9,093 bases of DNA from JBECKS01 sp040235395 (GCA_040235395.1 JBECKS010000236.1:1-9093), one strand, 5' to 3'; shown: positions 1 through 7,340, numbered from the stretch's first letter. Notes: generated by a model from the letters alone, not told the origin. Numbers and translations: made by a program.

Positions 1-415
1 CATGATGATTGATCGTGCTACCAAACGTTTTTCACATCGATCATTACTTTCAGAGAAGCAAGGCATTCAATGGAAGATAGCGGATTCAACGATGGAACTT
101 TATCAAAGTAAATTAATGGTATTGCATTCAGCATATCGCATAGATAAAGGGCTTGATTTTAAAAGTGAAGTGTCTATGACCAAACATTTTGTTGCGCAGG
201 CATTGGGTAGGGTGATTGATCGTGCAATACAGGTGCATGGTGCGCTTGGTTATTCAACAGATACCGTGTTATCGAATATGTTTACTCAAGCGCGCTGGGC
301 GAGATTTGCAGATGGCGCCGATGAAATCCACCAATGGCGAATTGCTGAGCGTGCAATTAAAGCGTATTTGGAAACGGGTAGTGTTAAATCTGCAGCAGGT
401 GATTTGCCTTTGTAA
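1..415 (+). CDS. Acyl-CoA dehydrogenase, C-terminal part (5' end outside window)
   Basis: The frame is already open at the left edge (codon boundary at base 2), so this is the last ~137 residues of a protein that is normally around 400 aa; the first visible ATG is not claimed as the start. The visible part is the C-terminal helical domain of a flavin-dependent acyl-CoA dehydrogenase, which oxidises acyl-CoA to enoyl-CoA in fatty-acid or related degradation. The signature is QVHGALGYSTD followed by ARFADGADEIHQWRIAE, which matches the ACAD10/11-like bacterial group rather than the short-chain group with a YEGT motif. At the position where MCAD-type enzymes carry the catalytic Glu, this one has Asp (ADGADEIH), which I believe is usual for this subgroup. 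It ends in two consecutive TAA stops. Substrate cannot be told from this fragment. Confidence 0.9.
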   Translation, partial: MMIDRATKRFSHRSLLSEKQGIQWKIADSTMELYQSKLMVLHSAYRIDKGLDFKSEVSMTKHFVAQALGRVIDRAIQVHGALGYSTDTVLSNMFTQARWARFADGADEIHQWRIAERAIKAYLETGSVKSAAGDLPL

Positions 416-435
416 TAAGAGGATAAAAACGTTAA

Positions 436-521
436 GGTTTCTCATTCATTCGGTGGTTTCTTAGGAAATCATTAATACTAAATACCAGTAAGCAGGCATG
501 CTGAAAATCGTGTGAGAAACC
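436..521. repeat. Inverted repeat flanking the leader of the ankyrin lipoprotein gene
   Basis: GGTTTCTCA at 436-444 is the exact reverse complement of TGAGAAACC at 513-521, a perfect 9-bp pair with a 68-base loop. The right arm ends four bases before the ATG at 526 and covers the only weak Shine-Dalgarno-like GAG (514-516). A second copy of GGTTTC at 454-459 could compete for the same right arm. The pairing could mask translation start or mark the end of the upstream transcript. There is no T-tract, so it is not a typical intrinsic terminator. Chance pairing is possible. Confidence 0.35.
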
Positions 522-525
522 AAAA

Positions 526-1623
526 ATGAATAAATCATTTTCCTTCGTTGCCTTAATTTTTTTGTGTTCAGTTTTTTTTGTTTCTTGTGGGGCTATGACC
601 TTTCATGGTTTGTTCAATTATGATGAGCCAGAAAAGTTTGATAGTTGGTATGCGAGTATTGATAAAGAAGCTTTTAAAAATCAATCGACATTAGGTTTGA
701 GGGATTATTATGAAGTTACTCTTGATAATCTTATACAACATATTCCTAAAAAGTATCCAAAAGGTACGGCGCGCTATGAAGAAGTAAGAAAAATTTATTT
801 TCAGCGTGCTCAACAAATGATTAATGATGGTGCATACCCTTTGGCTAGTCATTTGGTTGGCGTTGGGCGATATGATAACTCTCTTGTTTATGCAATGTAC
901 CACGAGGATGATGAAGCTGTATTATTTTTACTAAAGAATGGGGCAAACCCTAATAATATTAAAATTAGAAAATGGCCATCTGAAAAAGATATTGGTGGCC
1001 CAACGGCATTGCATGTAGCCGCGGGTTATAACTGGTACCTAAGAGAAATTAACTATTGGCGTGGAAGTAAAAAATATTACAACCTGCTTTTGTCTTATGG
1101 TGCTAATGATCAGGTTAAAGGAAAATATGGTTTAACACCGCGAGATATTTATGTGGCAAATTTTATTGCCGATACACGACCTGAAGTTCAAGACAATGGC
1201 GTGGATTTCACTCAAATGTTTGCACTGGCGGCAGGTGCAATGCTGGCGACTAACTCTAGCATGTCATCAAATCAGAAAGCTGATTTTTATGCAGCTTATT
1301 CCAAAGATGTGATGAGCAATTCCAATGGTGAAAATATGGCGAAATGGAATCAGTCTGCCAATGCTTCATTAAATCAAGCTAATTCATCTTCTGGTGGGGG
1401 TGGAGCAGCTGCACAGGAAAAAGAAGAAAGTTTTACTTTTACTTGTCCTATGGGGCGTTCACCTAACACAGTTAAGATCCCTTATTACACTGCTTCTTGC
1501 CTAACGGCAGCAAAAACCTTTACCAAAGCCTTCGCTTGTAATCTTGTGGATGAAATGCAGTCTGCGCAGGCATCGTGTCAAAGCTCTTGTGGAAATCCTT
1601 CCTGTCTTGAAGTTCCTAAGTAG
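526..1623 (+). CDS. Putative lipoprotein with ankyrin-like repeats and Cys-rich C-terminus
   Basis: A 365-aa protein I do not recognise as a named family. Residues 1-20 form a lipoprotein-type signal: short basic N-region, hydrophobic stretch 5-19, then FVSC with Cys21 as the likely lipidated residue. Gly follows the Cys, so nothing suggests inner-membrane retention and outer-membrane attachment is likely. Residues ~117-215 hold two or more degenerate ankyrin units: AVLFLLKNGANPN (131-143), GPTALHVAAGYNW (158-170), LLLSYGANDQ (187-196) and YGLTPRDI (201-208). A low-complexity Ser/Asn/Gly/Ala linker (about 280-300) leads to a 60-residue tail with six cysteines (307, 325, 338, 351, 355, 360), which would suit disulfide bonds outside the cytoplasm. 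The ATG at 526 is chosen because it gives the complete signal peptide; its ribosome site is weak. Likely a periplasmic-facing protein-binding lipoprotein; partner unknown. Confidence 0.8.
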   Translation: MNKSFSFVALIFLCSVFFVSCGAMTFHGLFNYDEPEKFDSWYASIDKEAFKNQSTLGLRDYYEVTLDNLIQHIPKKYPKGTARYEEVRKIYFQRAQQMINDGAYPLASHLVGVGRYDNSLVYAMYHEDDEAVLFLLKNGANPNNIKIRKWPSEKDIGGPTALHVAAGYNWYLREINYWRGSKKYYNLLLSYGANDQVKGKYGLTPRDIYVANFIADTRPEVQDNGVDFTQMFALAAGAMLATNSSMSSNQKADFYAAYSKDVMSNSNGENMAKWNQSANASLNQANSSSGGGGAAAQEKEESFTFTCPMGRSPNTVKIPYYTASCLTAAKTFTKAFACNLVDEMQSAQASCQSSCGNPSCLEVPK

Positions 1624-1693
1624 AAGTAATTTTGCTTACAAATAGTTGGGATATTTTTTTACTGCTTTAAAACAAAAGATGCAAATTTGAAAA

Positions 1694-1713
1694 TTCGGTA
1701 TAAGATTGCCGAA
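1694..1713 (+). promoter_or_regulatory. Possible -10 element within a small inverted repeat upstream of gsp
   Basis: TATAAG at 1699-1704 resembles a -10 hexamer and lies 41 bases before the start codon of the glutathionylspermidine gene. It sits in the loop of a 5-bp inverted repeat, TTCGG (1694-1698) and CCGAA (1709-1713), a layout that could be an operator. No convincing -35 lies at the usual distance, so this is a weak candidate only. Confidence 0.25.
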
Positions 1714-1745
1714 ATTCCTTTGTGTTTTTTCGTTGAGTAAAATGC

Positions 1746-3632
1746 ATGTCTCCTATTTCAAAAAAATCTGAAGTTTTCGGAACCGTTCTTGGTATTGCGC
1801 CTGGTGGTGTGCCTGCCTATTCTTCAGATTATGACACTGCCTCTGATGAGGAATATCCCAATCGAAGTGCCTATCGTAGCTATTTCGATGGTATTTACAT
1901 GGGTTACAAGTGGCAGTGTGTGGAATTTGCGCGACGATGGATGTACATCAATCAAGGCTATATCTTTGACGACGTTGCCATGGCTTATGATATTTTTGAT
2001 CTGCGCTCAGTAAGAAATGTTGTTGAAAATACTTTGCTGCCATTAAATGCTTTTGCCAATGGATGTTGTCGTCATCCTGAAGTGGGGAGTTTATTGATTT
2101 GGAAAGAGGGCGGTGAGTTTGAGCGCACAGGTCATGTTGCGGTAGTTACGGCTGTTACGGATTCCTATGTTCGAGTAGCGGAACAAAATGTTGACCATAT
2201 ATTGTGGAAAGAAGGAACAGATTATTCTCGCGAATTAAAAGCCAGCGTTACTAGCGAAGGAGAATACTGGGTAAGCTGTTCTTTTGGTGATGCGGAAATT
2301 CTTGGCTGGATGATTCAGACCGACGATGAAACTCATGCTGAACCCACTGAGCCTTTCATGCCTGAGTTGAGTGCTGTTAAGGCAATGCATGCCGGTCATA
2401 AATCACAGGCAAAATCCTGGCTCAACATTGCCAATAGTGATGAAGCCGCTTTTGTTGAAGCCATGGGTGGTCACTTTCTTACTCAAGTTAAGGATAATCA
2501 GGATCTTTATTATGCTGTTTCAAAAACGGCACAGGAAAATCTGGAATACGCTAGCAATGAGTTGCATGGTCTTTTTATGCATGCAACAGAATATGTGCTT
2601 GCGAACGAAAACTTGCTCAAATTATTTAACTTGCCTGAAGCGGTCTTGCCAAAGATTCGTCAATCATGGGACAACCGATTGAATCAGGTAATCACCAGCC
2701 GTTTTGATTTTGCTTTAACGCCTGATGGTTTGAAAGTTTATGAATATAACTGTGACTCAGCATCCTGTTATATGGAAACGGGAAAAGTGCAGGGCAGGTG
2801 GTTTGATTATTACAATATCAAGGAAGGTGAAAATGCAGGAAGAAACCTTTTTCGCTCTCTGGTTCAGGCATGGAAAAAAAGTAAGGCAAGTGGTTTAGTG
2901 CATATTCTTCGTGATGATGATGCTGAAGAAAAATATCATGCACTGTTTATGCAAAACGCAATCAAGGCAGCAGGTTTGGAAAGCAAGGTTATTGTTGGGC
3001 TGGAAGGGCTGGTTTGGGAATCTGATGGCCGAATTCTTGATGCGGATGGTGAAGAAGTATTATGGGTTTGGAAAACATGGGCTTGGGAAACGGCCTTAGA
3101 TCAGATTCGTGAAGAATGTGAACAGGAAAATCTTGCTCAATCTGAATATGAACCTGATTGGCAACATGGAAAAGTGTTACGACTTTCTGATGTGTTATTT
3201 CGTAAACAGGTAATGGTATTCGAACCTTTATGGACTTTGATTCCTAGTAATAAAGCTATTCTGCCTGTCTTATGGACTTTATTTCCCAATCACCCTTTGT
3301 TACTTGAGGCATCGTTTGAATTGACTGATTCCCTGAAAGAAAAAGGTTATGTAGAAAAACCTATTGTAGGTCGCTGTGGACATAACATTAGTTTGTTTGG
3401 CAAAGACGAAATGCTTTTAGAGCAAACTGAAGGAAACTTTGAACATCACGAGAAAATTTATCAGGAATTTTTCCCTTTACCAAAAGTTGAAGACCTTTAC
3501 GTGCAGATATCTACCTTCATGGCCTCTGGATTTTATGCGGGTAGTGGTGCGCGTGTAGATACTTCTCGAGTAATTAATAAAGACAGCGATTGTTTGCCCT
3601 TGTTATTTGTAAGCGATCGCCAATTTCTTTAA
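1746..3632 (+). CDS. gsp: Bifunctional glutathionylspermidine synthetase/amidase
   Basis: At 628 aa this is close to the 619 aa of the E. coli enzyme and aligns with it end to end from memory. The N-terminal CHAP-type amidase (about 10-195) hydrolyses glutathionylspermidine back to glutathione and spermidine. Its catalytic Cys58 is in GYKWQCVEFARRW, His130 in TGHVAVV and Glu146 in RVAEQNV, each one position below the E. coli triad. The C-terminal ATP-grasp synthetase (about 205-628) joins spermidine to the glycine carboxylate of glutathione using ATP. Ligands expected for Mg-ATP are present: Arg319, Asp321, Glu333 and Asn335 around SRFDFALTPDGLKVYEYN. Also present are VWKTWAWETA, EPLWTLIPSNKAILP, GRCGHNI and a C-terminal Arg603 near the expected active-site Arg. 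The start at 1746 has a weak GAG at eight bases and gives the expected N-terminal FGTVLGIAPGG. Cytoplasmic; expected role in polyamine-thiol redox balance. Both activities look intact. Confidence 0.97.
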   Translation: MSPISKKSEVFGTVLGIAPGGVPAYSSDYDTASDEEYPNRSAYRSYFDGIYMGYKWQCVEFARRWMYINQGYIFDDVAMAYDIFDLRSVRNVVENTLLPLNAFANGCCRHPEVGSLLIWKEGGEFERTGHVAVVTAVTDSYVRVAEQNVDHILWKEGTDYSRELKASVTSEGEYWVSCSFGDAEILGWMIQTDDETHAEPTEPFMPELSAVKAMHAGHKSQAKSWLNIANSDEAAFVEAMGGHFLTQVKDNQDLYYAVSKTAQENLEYASNELHGLFMHATEYVLANENLLKLFNLPEAVLPKIRQSWDNRLNQVITSRFDFALTPDGLKVYEYNCDSASCYMETGKVQGRWFDYYNIKEGENAGRNLFRSLVQAWKKSKASGLVHILRDDDAEEKYHALFMQNAIKAAGLESKVIVGLEGLVWESDGRILDADGEEVLWVWKTWAWETALDQIREECEQENLAQSEYEPDWQHGKVLRLSDVLFRKQVMVFEPLWTLIPSNKAILPVLWTLFPNHPLLLEASFELTDSLKEKGYVEKPIVGRCGHNISLFGKDEMLLEQTEGNFEHHEKIYQEFFPLPKVEDLYVQISTFMASGFYAGSGARVDTSRVINKDSDCLPLLFVSDRQFL

Positions 3633-3634
3633 TG

Positions 3635-3655
3635 TTTCAAACATGTGCTTTGAAA
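3635..3655 (+). other. Small perfect stem-loop between gsp and the DUF502 gene
   Basis: TTTCAAA (3635-3641) and TTTGAAA (3649-3655) form a 7-bp perfect stem with a 7-base loop, starting two bases after the gsp stop codon. The stem has only one G-C pair and no clean T-tract follows, so it would be a poor terminator. It leaves open read-through from gsp into the next gene. Confidence 0.3.
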
Positions 3656-3677
3656 TTTAATTAACAAGGTATGTTTT

Positions 3678-4253
3678 ATGATTAAGAAAATCCTAAAGCG
3701 TGGACTGTTGAGTATCGTGCCATTGGCCTTATCAATCTGGTTGGTTTATTCAATGGTTTATACCTTGGATATTCTTGGTAATGAGGTGCTTGCTTTCCTG
3801 AATTTGAAATCAACCATGAAGGGCTCAGGTTTTTTTGTTGTGTTGTTATTACTACTTTTAGTAGGCAGTGTTTTTAGTTTGAGTCCGACCCAATGGCTTT
3901 ATGCCTTGGTAGAAAAGCAGTTAATGAAGTTTCCGGTAATTAAAACCATTTATGGTGCAATAAAAGATGTTACCTCTTTGCTTGCTGGAAATGAAGAGCA
4001 GCAACAGAAACGAACAGTTTTGGTAAGACAGGCCAATGGTGGTTTTATGTTGGGTTTTGTAACCAATGAAAATCTTCCTGAAAAAATTCAGGATGCACTG
4101 CCGAAAGAAGATAAGTGGGTATCTGTGCTTTACCCACTGAGTTATCAAATGGCGGGTGTTACAACGCTGGTGAAGCAGTCAGATGTTCTTCCAGTGGATT
4201 GGGATTTTGAAAATGCCATGAAGTTCGTGCTAACAGCGGGGATTTCGAAATAG
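3678..4253 (+). CDS. DUF502 family membrane protein
   Basis: A 191-aa inner-membrane protein. Two strong transmembrane helices are visible, at about residues 10-31 (IVPLALSIWLVYSMVYTL) and 51-69 (GFFVVLLLLLLVGSVFSLS). Next comes the DUF502 hallmark PVIKTIYGAIKDVTSLL at 86-102, then a soluble C-terminal domain of about 85 residues. Length and layout match bacterial DUF502 proteins; plant relatives are the CONTINUOUS VASCULAR RING-like proteins. The biochemical function is unknown. AAGG at 3666-3669, eight bases before the ATG, supports this start. It lies 45 bases after the glutathionylspermidine gene on the same strand with no obvious promoter or strong terminator between, so co-transcription is plausible. 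It converges on the diguanylate cyclase gene ending at 4359. Confidence 0.88.
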   Translation: MIKKILKRGLLSIVPLALSIWLVYSMVYTLDILGNEVLAFLNLKSTMKGSGFFVVLLLLLLVGSVFSLSPTQWLYALVEKQLMKFPVIKTIYGAIKDVTSLLAGNEEQQQKRTVLVRQANGGFMLGFVTNENLPEKIQDALPKEDKWVSVLYPLSYQMAGVTTLVKQSDVLPVDWDFENAMKFVLTAGISK

Positions 4254-4261
4254 TTGTATCA

Positions 4262-4342
4262 TGTCATTTCGAACATCACGAAGTGATAGAGAAATCTAAA
4301 TCAGATTCCTCCTCAGCGCTTTGCGCTTCGTTCGGAATGACA
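4262..4342. repeat. REP/MITE-like palindromic element with nested hairpins
   Basis: The outer arms TGTCATTTCGAAC (4262-4274) and GTTCGGAATGACA (4330-4342) pair over 13 positions, with one T-G wobble. Inside are three smaller hairpins: ATCAC/GTGAT (4275-4279 and 4283-4287), AATCT/AGATT (4293-4297 and 4303-4307) and AGCGC/GCGCT (4315-4319 and 4323-4327). Termini of the type TGTCATTYCGAAC with an inner AATCTAAATCAGATT segment resemble a kind of dispersed intergenic repeat I recall from several bacterial genomes. It lies between two convergent genes, where it could act as a bidirectional transcription end; T5 follows at 4356-4360 on the plus strand. Whether it is multicopy cannot be seen here. 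Confidence 0.75.
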
Positions 4343-4358
4343 ACACGAGATAGAGTTT

Positions 4359-5456
4359 TTAAGCTTTAGTAATTTTGTTACGACCAGTTTCTTTTGATTG
4401 ATAAAGGGCACCATCGGCTCTTTGCAGCAGGTTTTCCAAGGTTTCGTCAGCATTGAATTGTGCTGCACCGATGGAAACTGTTACGGACTTGCGATCGGTA
4501 ATCTGTTCAAAAACTTCAGCTTCCATCGATTCCCTTAATCTTTCTGCGACGGTTAAGCATTCATCCATTTGAGTGTTGGTTAGGACGACAAGGAATTCCT
4601 CCCCGCCAATACGGCCAGCATAATCCACTGCACGAATGACTTTTTGCGCGACCTGGGCAAAACGAATAATTACTTCATCGCCTACACCATGGCCAAAGGT
4701 GTCATTAATGGATTTGAACTTATCCAGGTCGAGATAACAGACAACAAAGTTGTAATCGTCAGCACGAGCTAAATTTACTTCTTCGCGCAATAATTCCATT
4801 ATTTTTCTTCGGTTGTATAAACCAGTGAGTTCATCACGAATAGATAGGTCGTGGACTTTTTCGAGAGCATCTCCTAAACGATTGCTTTGCTCAAGCAGGC
4901 TGTTCTGAAGTTTGGAAATTCGAGTAACCGTTACCAGCATTCCGATTGTTACCAGAACAAATAATAAAAACTCCAGAACTTCTACAGTGGCATCAACACT
5001 TTCTGAATAATTCATCAATATCTCGAAAAGAACAAAAGCATAACCAAATATGATTGACAGTGTGACAAAGAGATAATTTCTGAATTTAACGCTGAAGGCG
5101 CCAAGAATAAGCACACCAAACAAGAGCATCAGCATACTTAGTCTGAAATTATTCAGGAAATAGGAAGTGAATATGATGCTTAGACTTAACCAAAGCATCA
5201 TGGGCACAACAAGCACTGGGTCTTTGAGTTTAGCGGTTAATCCTTCTCGGTATCCAACAAAGAGGGATACATTAATAAGCCAGATAAATGAAAACAATTT
5301 AATCAGGTCATTTGATTCGAGCCTGATATTGTCTGACAGGAAGTAAAATACTGTCGCAAAAGTATGCAAGGCACTGACCGACAGCATAAAAACAAGCTGG
5401 CGGGACTCTACGCGTTTTGTTGCTTCCTGCTGTTTATTTTTTAATTCATCTATCAC
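4359..5456 (-). CDS. Membrane-bound diguanylate cyclase (GGDEF) with intact I-site
   Basis: A 365-aa protein expected to make c-di-GMP from two GTP at the inner membrane. About six hydrophobic helices fill residues 20-178 with short loops, then a helical linker (about 178-205) leads to a C-terminal GGDEF domain (about 206-365). Visible motifs are DELTGLYNRR (208-217), the metal site LDLDKFKSIND (242-252), the active GGEEF (284-288) and the C-terminal KETGRN. RAVD at 275-278 lies exactly five residues before GGEEF, matching the RxxD inhibitory site for product feedback. No known sensor domain is recognised. The start is GTG at 5456, supported by AGGA at 5464-5467 with a 7-base spacer; the next Met would cut into the first helix. 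It begins 15 bases after the paralogous cyclase ends, so it is the last gene of that operon. Confidence 0.93.
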   Translation of the reverse strand: MIDELKNKQQEATKRVESRQLVFMLSVSALHTFATVFYFLSDNIRLESNDLIKLFSFIWLINVSLFVGYREGLTAKLKDPVLVVPMMLWLSLSIIFTSYFLNNFRLSMLMLLFGVLILGAFSVKFRNYLFVTLSIIFGYAFVLFEILMNYSESVDATVEVLEFLLFVLVTIGMLVTVTRISKLQNSLLEQSNRLGDALEKVHDLSIRDELTGLYNRRKIMELLREEVNLARADDYNFVVCYLDLDKFKSINDTFGHGVGDEVIIRFAQVAQKVIRAVDYAGRIGGEEFLVVLTNTQMDECLTVAERLRESMEAEVFEQITDRKSVTVSIGAAQFNADETLENLLQRADGALYQSKETGRNKITKA

Positions 5457-5471
5457 TTGTTTTTCCTGGAA

Positions 5472-6602
5472 TCACTTATGCTTAACCTGATTCCTTCCAG
5501 AATCTTTTGCTTCATAAAGCGCTTCGTCAGCGCGAATCAGGCATTGTTCAATTTCTTCATTGGAAACAAACTCAGATACGCCGACAGATACCGTAACCTC
5601 AAGACCTTCTTTGATTTCACCAAAGTTTGTGTCCTGAACGATTTGACGGATGTCGTTAGCGATTTCCTTTGCTGCTTCGATATTTTTTTTCACAAGAATC
5701 AATACAAACTCTTCACCGCCAAAGCGCGAGCAGTAATCGATATCATCAATTCTTCCTTGCATGAGTTCAGAAAATTTCTTCAGAACCAGGTCGCCCACCT
5801 GATGACCATAGTTGTCATTGATAGACTTGAATAAATCCAGATCGAAGAAGCAGATACAGAAGTCATAGGCTTTCCTGTCTGCCATGCCTTTCTGGTGTTC
5901 CAGAATCTTCATTGCATAGCGCCTGTTATATAGGCCTGTCAGTTCATCAATAATGGCAAGCTCGCTGATTTTTGTAAGTGCTTTATTCAGGTCTTTATTG
6001 CCTTCTCTCATTCTGTCTCTGATGTTGGCAATTTCCCCGCTCATGAAGACGAATCCGATGGTTAGCAGTGAAAACATGGTCCACTGAACAATCTCGGTAA
6101 TAAGGTCGATAATTTCTGGATGGTTTTTAAGCAGGGCGAGAATCACGAGTAAATAACCAACAATCGCGATACTGGAGGAGACAATGAAATCCTTTAGTTT
6201 GTATCTGAATGCACCAATCACCATGGTGGTGAAATAGAGCATCATCACTGCCAGTCTCAGCTGATCAAGATAATAAGAAACCCAGAGAATGGTGGCTAAA
6301 GACCAGAACACCACGGGTGTGGCTAAGCTCTTGTCGGGGAATCGTTTGTTAACCCCTGTTACGACGATAAGTAGAAGAAAAAGATAACCACCCCAAATCA
6401 CGCCCAGCATGGTCAACAGTTCATCAAGCTCCTTTCTGAAGAACCCAAACTGGTAAGACACAAAACAAAGAAGGCTGAGGGCAAGGGCTCCCCAAACAGA
6501 GCCAAGAATCAATTTTGCATTCTGGAATTGGGAGTCCTTGTCACCCGCGAGGGTGTCCAGAGATTCCACATCAATGAGTATGTCTGTGTTTTCAGAGCTC
6601 AT
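5472..6602 (-). CDS. Membrane-bound diguanylate cyclase (GGDEF) with degenerate I-site
   Basis: A 376-aa paralogue of the next gene, with the same plan: a ~28-residue acidic cytoplasmic N-terminus, about six hydrophobic helices (residues 30-188), a helical linker and a GGDEF domain (about 217-376). Motifs: DELTGLYNRR (219-228), FDLDLFKSIND (253-263), GGEEF (295-299) and KDSGRN near the end, so catalysis should be intact. At the position of the RxxD inhibitory site it has DDID (286-289); the Arg is lost, so feedback inhibition by c-di-GMP is expected to be weaker or absent. The ATG at 6602 lies seven bases after the stop of the START-like gene and has only a weak ribosome site, which suggests translational coupling. 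Its sensor input is not recognisable; the membrane bundle may detect lipids, membrane state or a protein partner. Confidence 0.93.
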   Translation of the reverse strand: MSSENTDILIDVESLDTLAGDKDSQFQNAKLILGSVWGALALSLLCFVSYQFGFFRKELDELLTMLGVIWGGYLFLLLIVVTGVNKRFPDKSLATPVVFWSLATILWVSYYLDQLRLAVMMLYFTTMVIGAFRYKLKDFIVSSSIAIVGYLLVILALLKNHPEIIDLITEIVQWTMFSLLTIGFVFMSGEIANIRDRMREGNKDLNKALTKISELAIIDELTGLYNRRYAMKILEHQKGMADRKAYDFCICFFDLDLFKSINDNYGHQVGDLVLKKFSELMQGRIDDIDYCSRFGGEEFVLILVKKNIEAAKEIANDIRQIVQDTNFGEIKEGLEVTVSVGVSEFVSNEEIEQCLIRADEALYEAKDSGRNQVKHK

Positions 6603-6609
6603 GTTCTAT

Positions 6610-7286
6610 CTATCGTCCATCCGGGTAAGTCAGGAAATCATACTTAATACCTTGATACTCAGGTTTATCAATAAAACCTGAAATGCGTTGCAAAGTGTAA
6701 TAGGGCGTATCTTTTAGAACCACGTCAACTAACCATAAAGGCACATAGCCGCCAGGATCCATGACAAATTCATAAGTGACTTTGATTCTGTCTTCATCAA
6801 GGAGTTCAAGCCCCCAATGCCCCTGAAACGCAGGAATTCGAACATAGCCATCAAGCACTGGTTGGTCAATATCGTAGTGATCAACCCTAACCATGACATT
6901 GAGTGTTTCAGGATCCTGCTCTAGCTGCACCTTGGCAACAGCTTCCCTGTTCTTGATAGGCCAGGGCAGCAAGGTGTGAACACGAACGATATGGGTTTGA
7001 GGGTTAATAGTCTCAATAAGTTCAACGCGGTCGACATTATGGAAAATGTTATGCTGATTTGGGAAATCGAGGGTAATAGGTATCATGGAGAATGGGTCTA
7101 AGGGTTTCATCTCTGTTACGCCAAGAAAAGTCTTCAGAGGGAATCGGCGGTATGTTTCATATATACCTTGATGCCGTTTTTGTCCTTGACCAGATTCCAG
7201 TCAGCAAGTAAATCAGTATTGATGGCTAAGGCAATTCCACATGTTCCTAGCAGGAACACTGCGGCCATCAGGTTTTTTCTTATCAT
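6610..7286 (-). pseudogene. Exported START-like lipid-binding protein, interrupted by a one-base frameshift
   Basis: The 166-residue frame beginning at the ATG at 7110 lacks the front of the fold. The missing part is upstream in another frame: from ATG 7286, 50 codons encode a signal peptide (MIRKNLMAAVFLLGTCGIALA) and DWNLVKDKNGIKVYMKHTADSL, ending at TGA (7136-7134). This matches WRLVRDMNGIQVYMKHRDES of the neighbouring START-like protein. After the break, LKTFLGV matches IKSFLTV of the paralogue, so exactly one base is missing, between 7135 and 7142 near a CCC run. The reconstructed protein is about 225 aa. Later motifs are intact: LLPWPIKNRE and VMDPGGYVPLWLVD. GGAG at 7297-7294, seven bases before ATG 7286, supports that start. 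The cause may be a sequencing error, a real recent mutation or, less likely, recoding; no standard slippery heptamer is seen. The ligand is unknown; a hydrophobic molecule is expected from the fold. Confidence 0.82.
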
Positions 7287-7293
7287 TATTAAA

Positions 7294-7297
7294 CTCC
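7294..7297 (-). promoter_or_regulatory. Ribosome binding site fixing the START-like gene start at 7286
   Basis: On the minus strand GGAG lies seven bases upstream of the ATG at 7286. It is one of the clearest Shine-Dalgarno sites in the window, and it shows that translation was meant to begin at the signal peptide, not at the internal ATG at 7110. Confidence 0.75.
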
Positions 7298-7340
7298 AGA
7301 CCTTCCTTGAGAATTTACTACATAACGCATCCCTGTTGGT

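Noticed and set aside
691..903. 70-codon minus-strand frame inside the ankyrin lipoprotein gene
   Set aside because: Antisense shadow in AT-rich DNA with no motif or ribosome site.
3612..3621. GCGATCGC octamer near the end of gsp
   Set aside because: A single occurrence inside a coding region; no evidence of an overrepresented motif or site.
5457..5834. 125-codon plus-strand open frame antisense to the upstream cyclase
   Set aside because: It lies wholly against a well-supported GGDEF domain, has a non-descript Cys/Phe-rich product and no ribosome site; it is a shadow frame.
7133..7142. Programmed -1 ribosomal frameshifting in the START-like gene
   Set aside because: The shift direction would fit, but there is no X XXY YYZ slippery heptamer; simple base loss or sequence error is more likely.
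7289..7330. 13-codon upstream frame (MRYVVNSQGRSGV) in the operon leader, ending two bases before the START-like ATG
   Set aside because: Its position is suggestive of a leader peptide, but the AGGG touches the ATG with no spacer, and the codons show no regulatory pattern.
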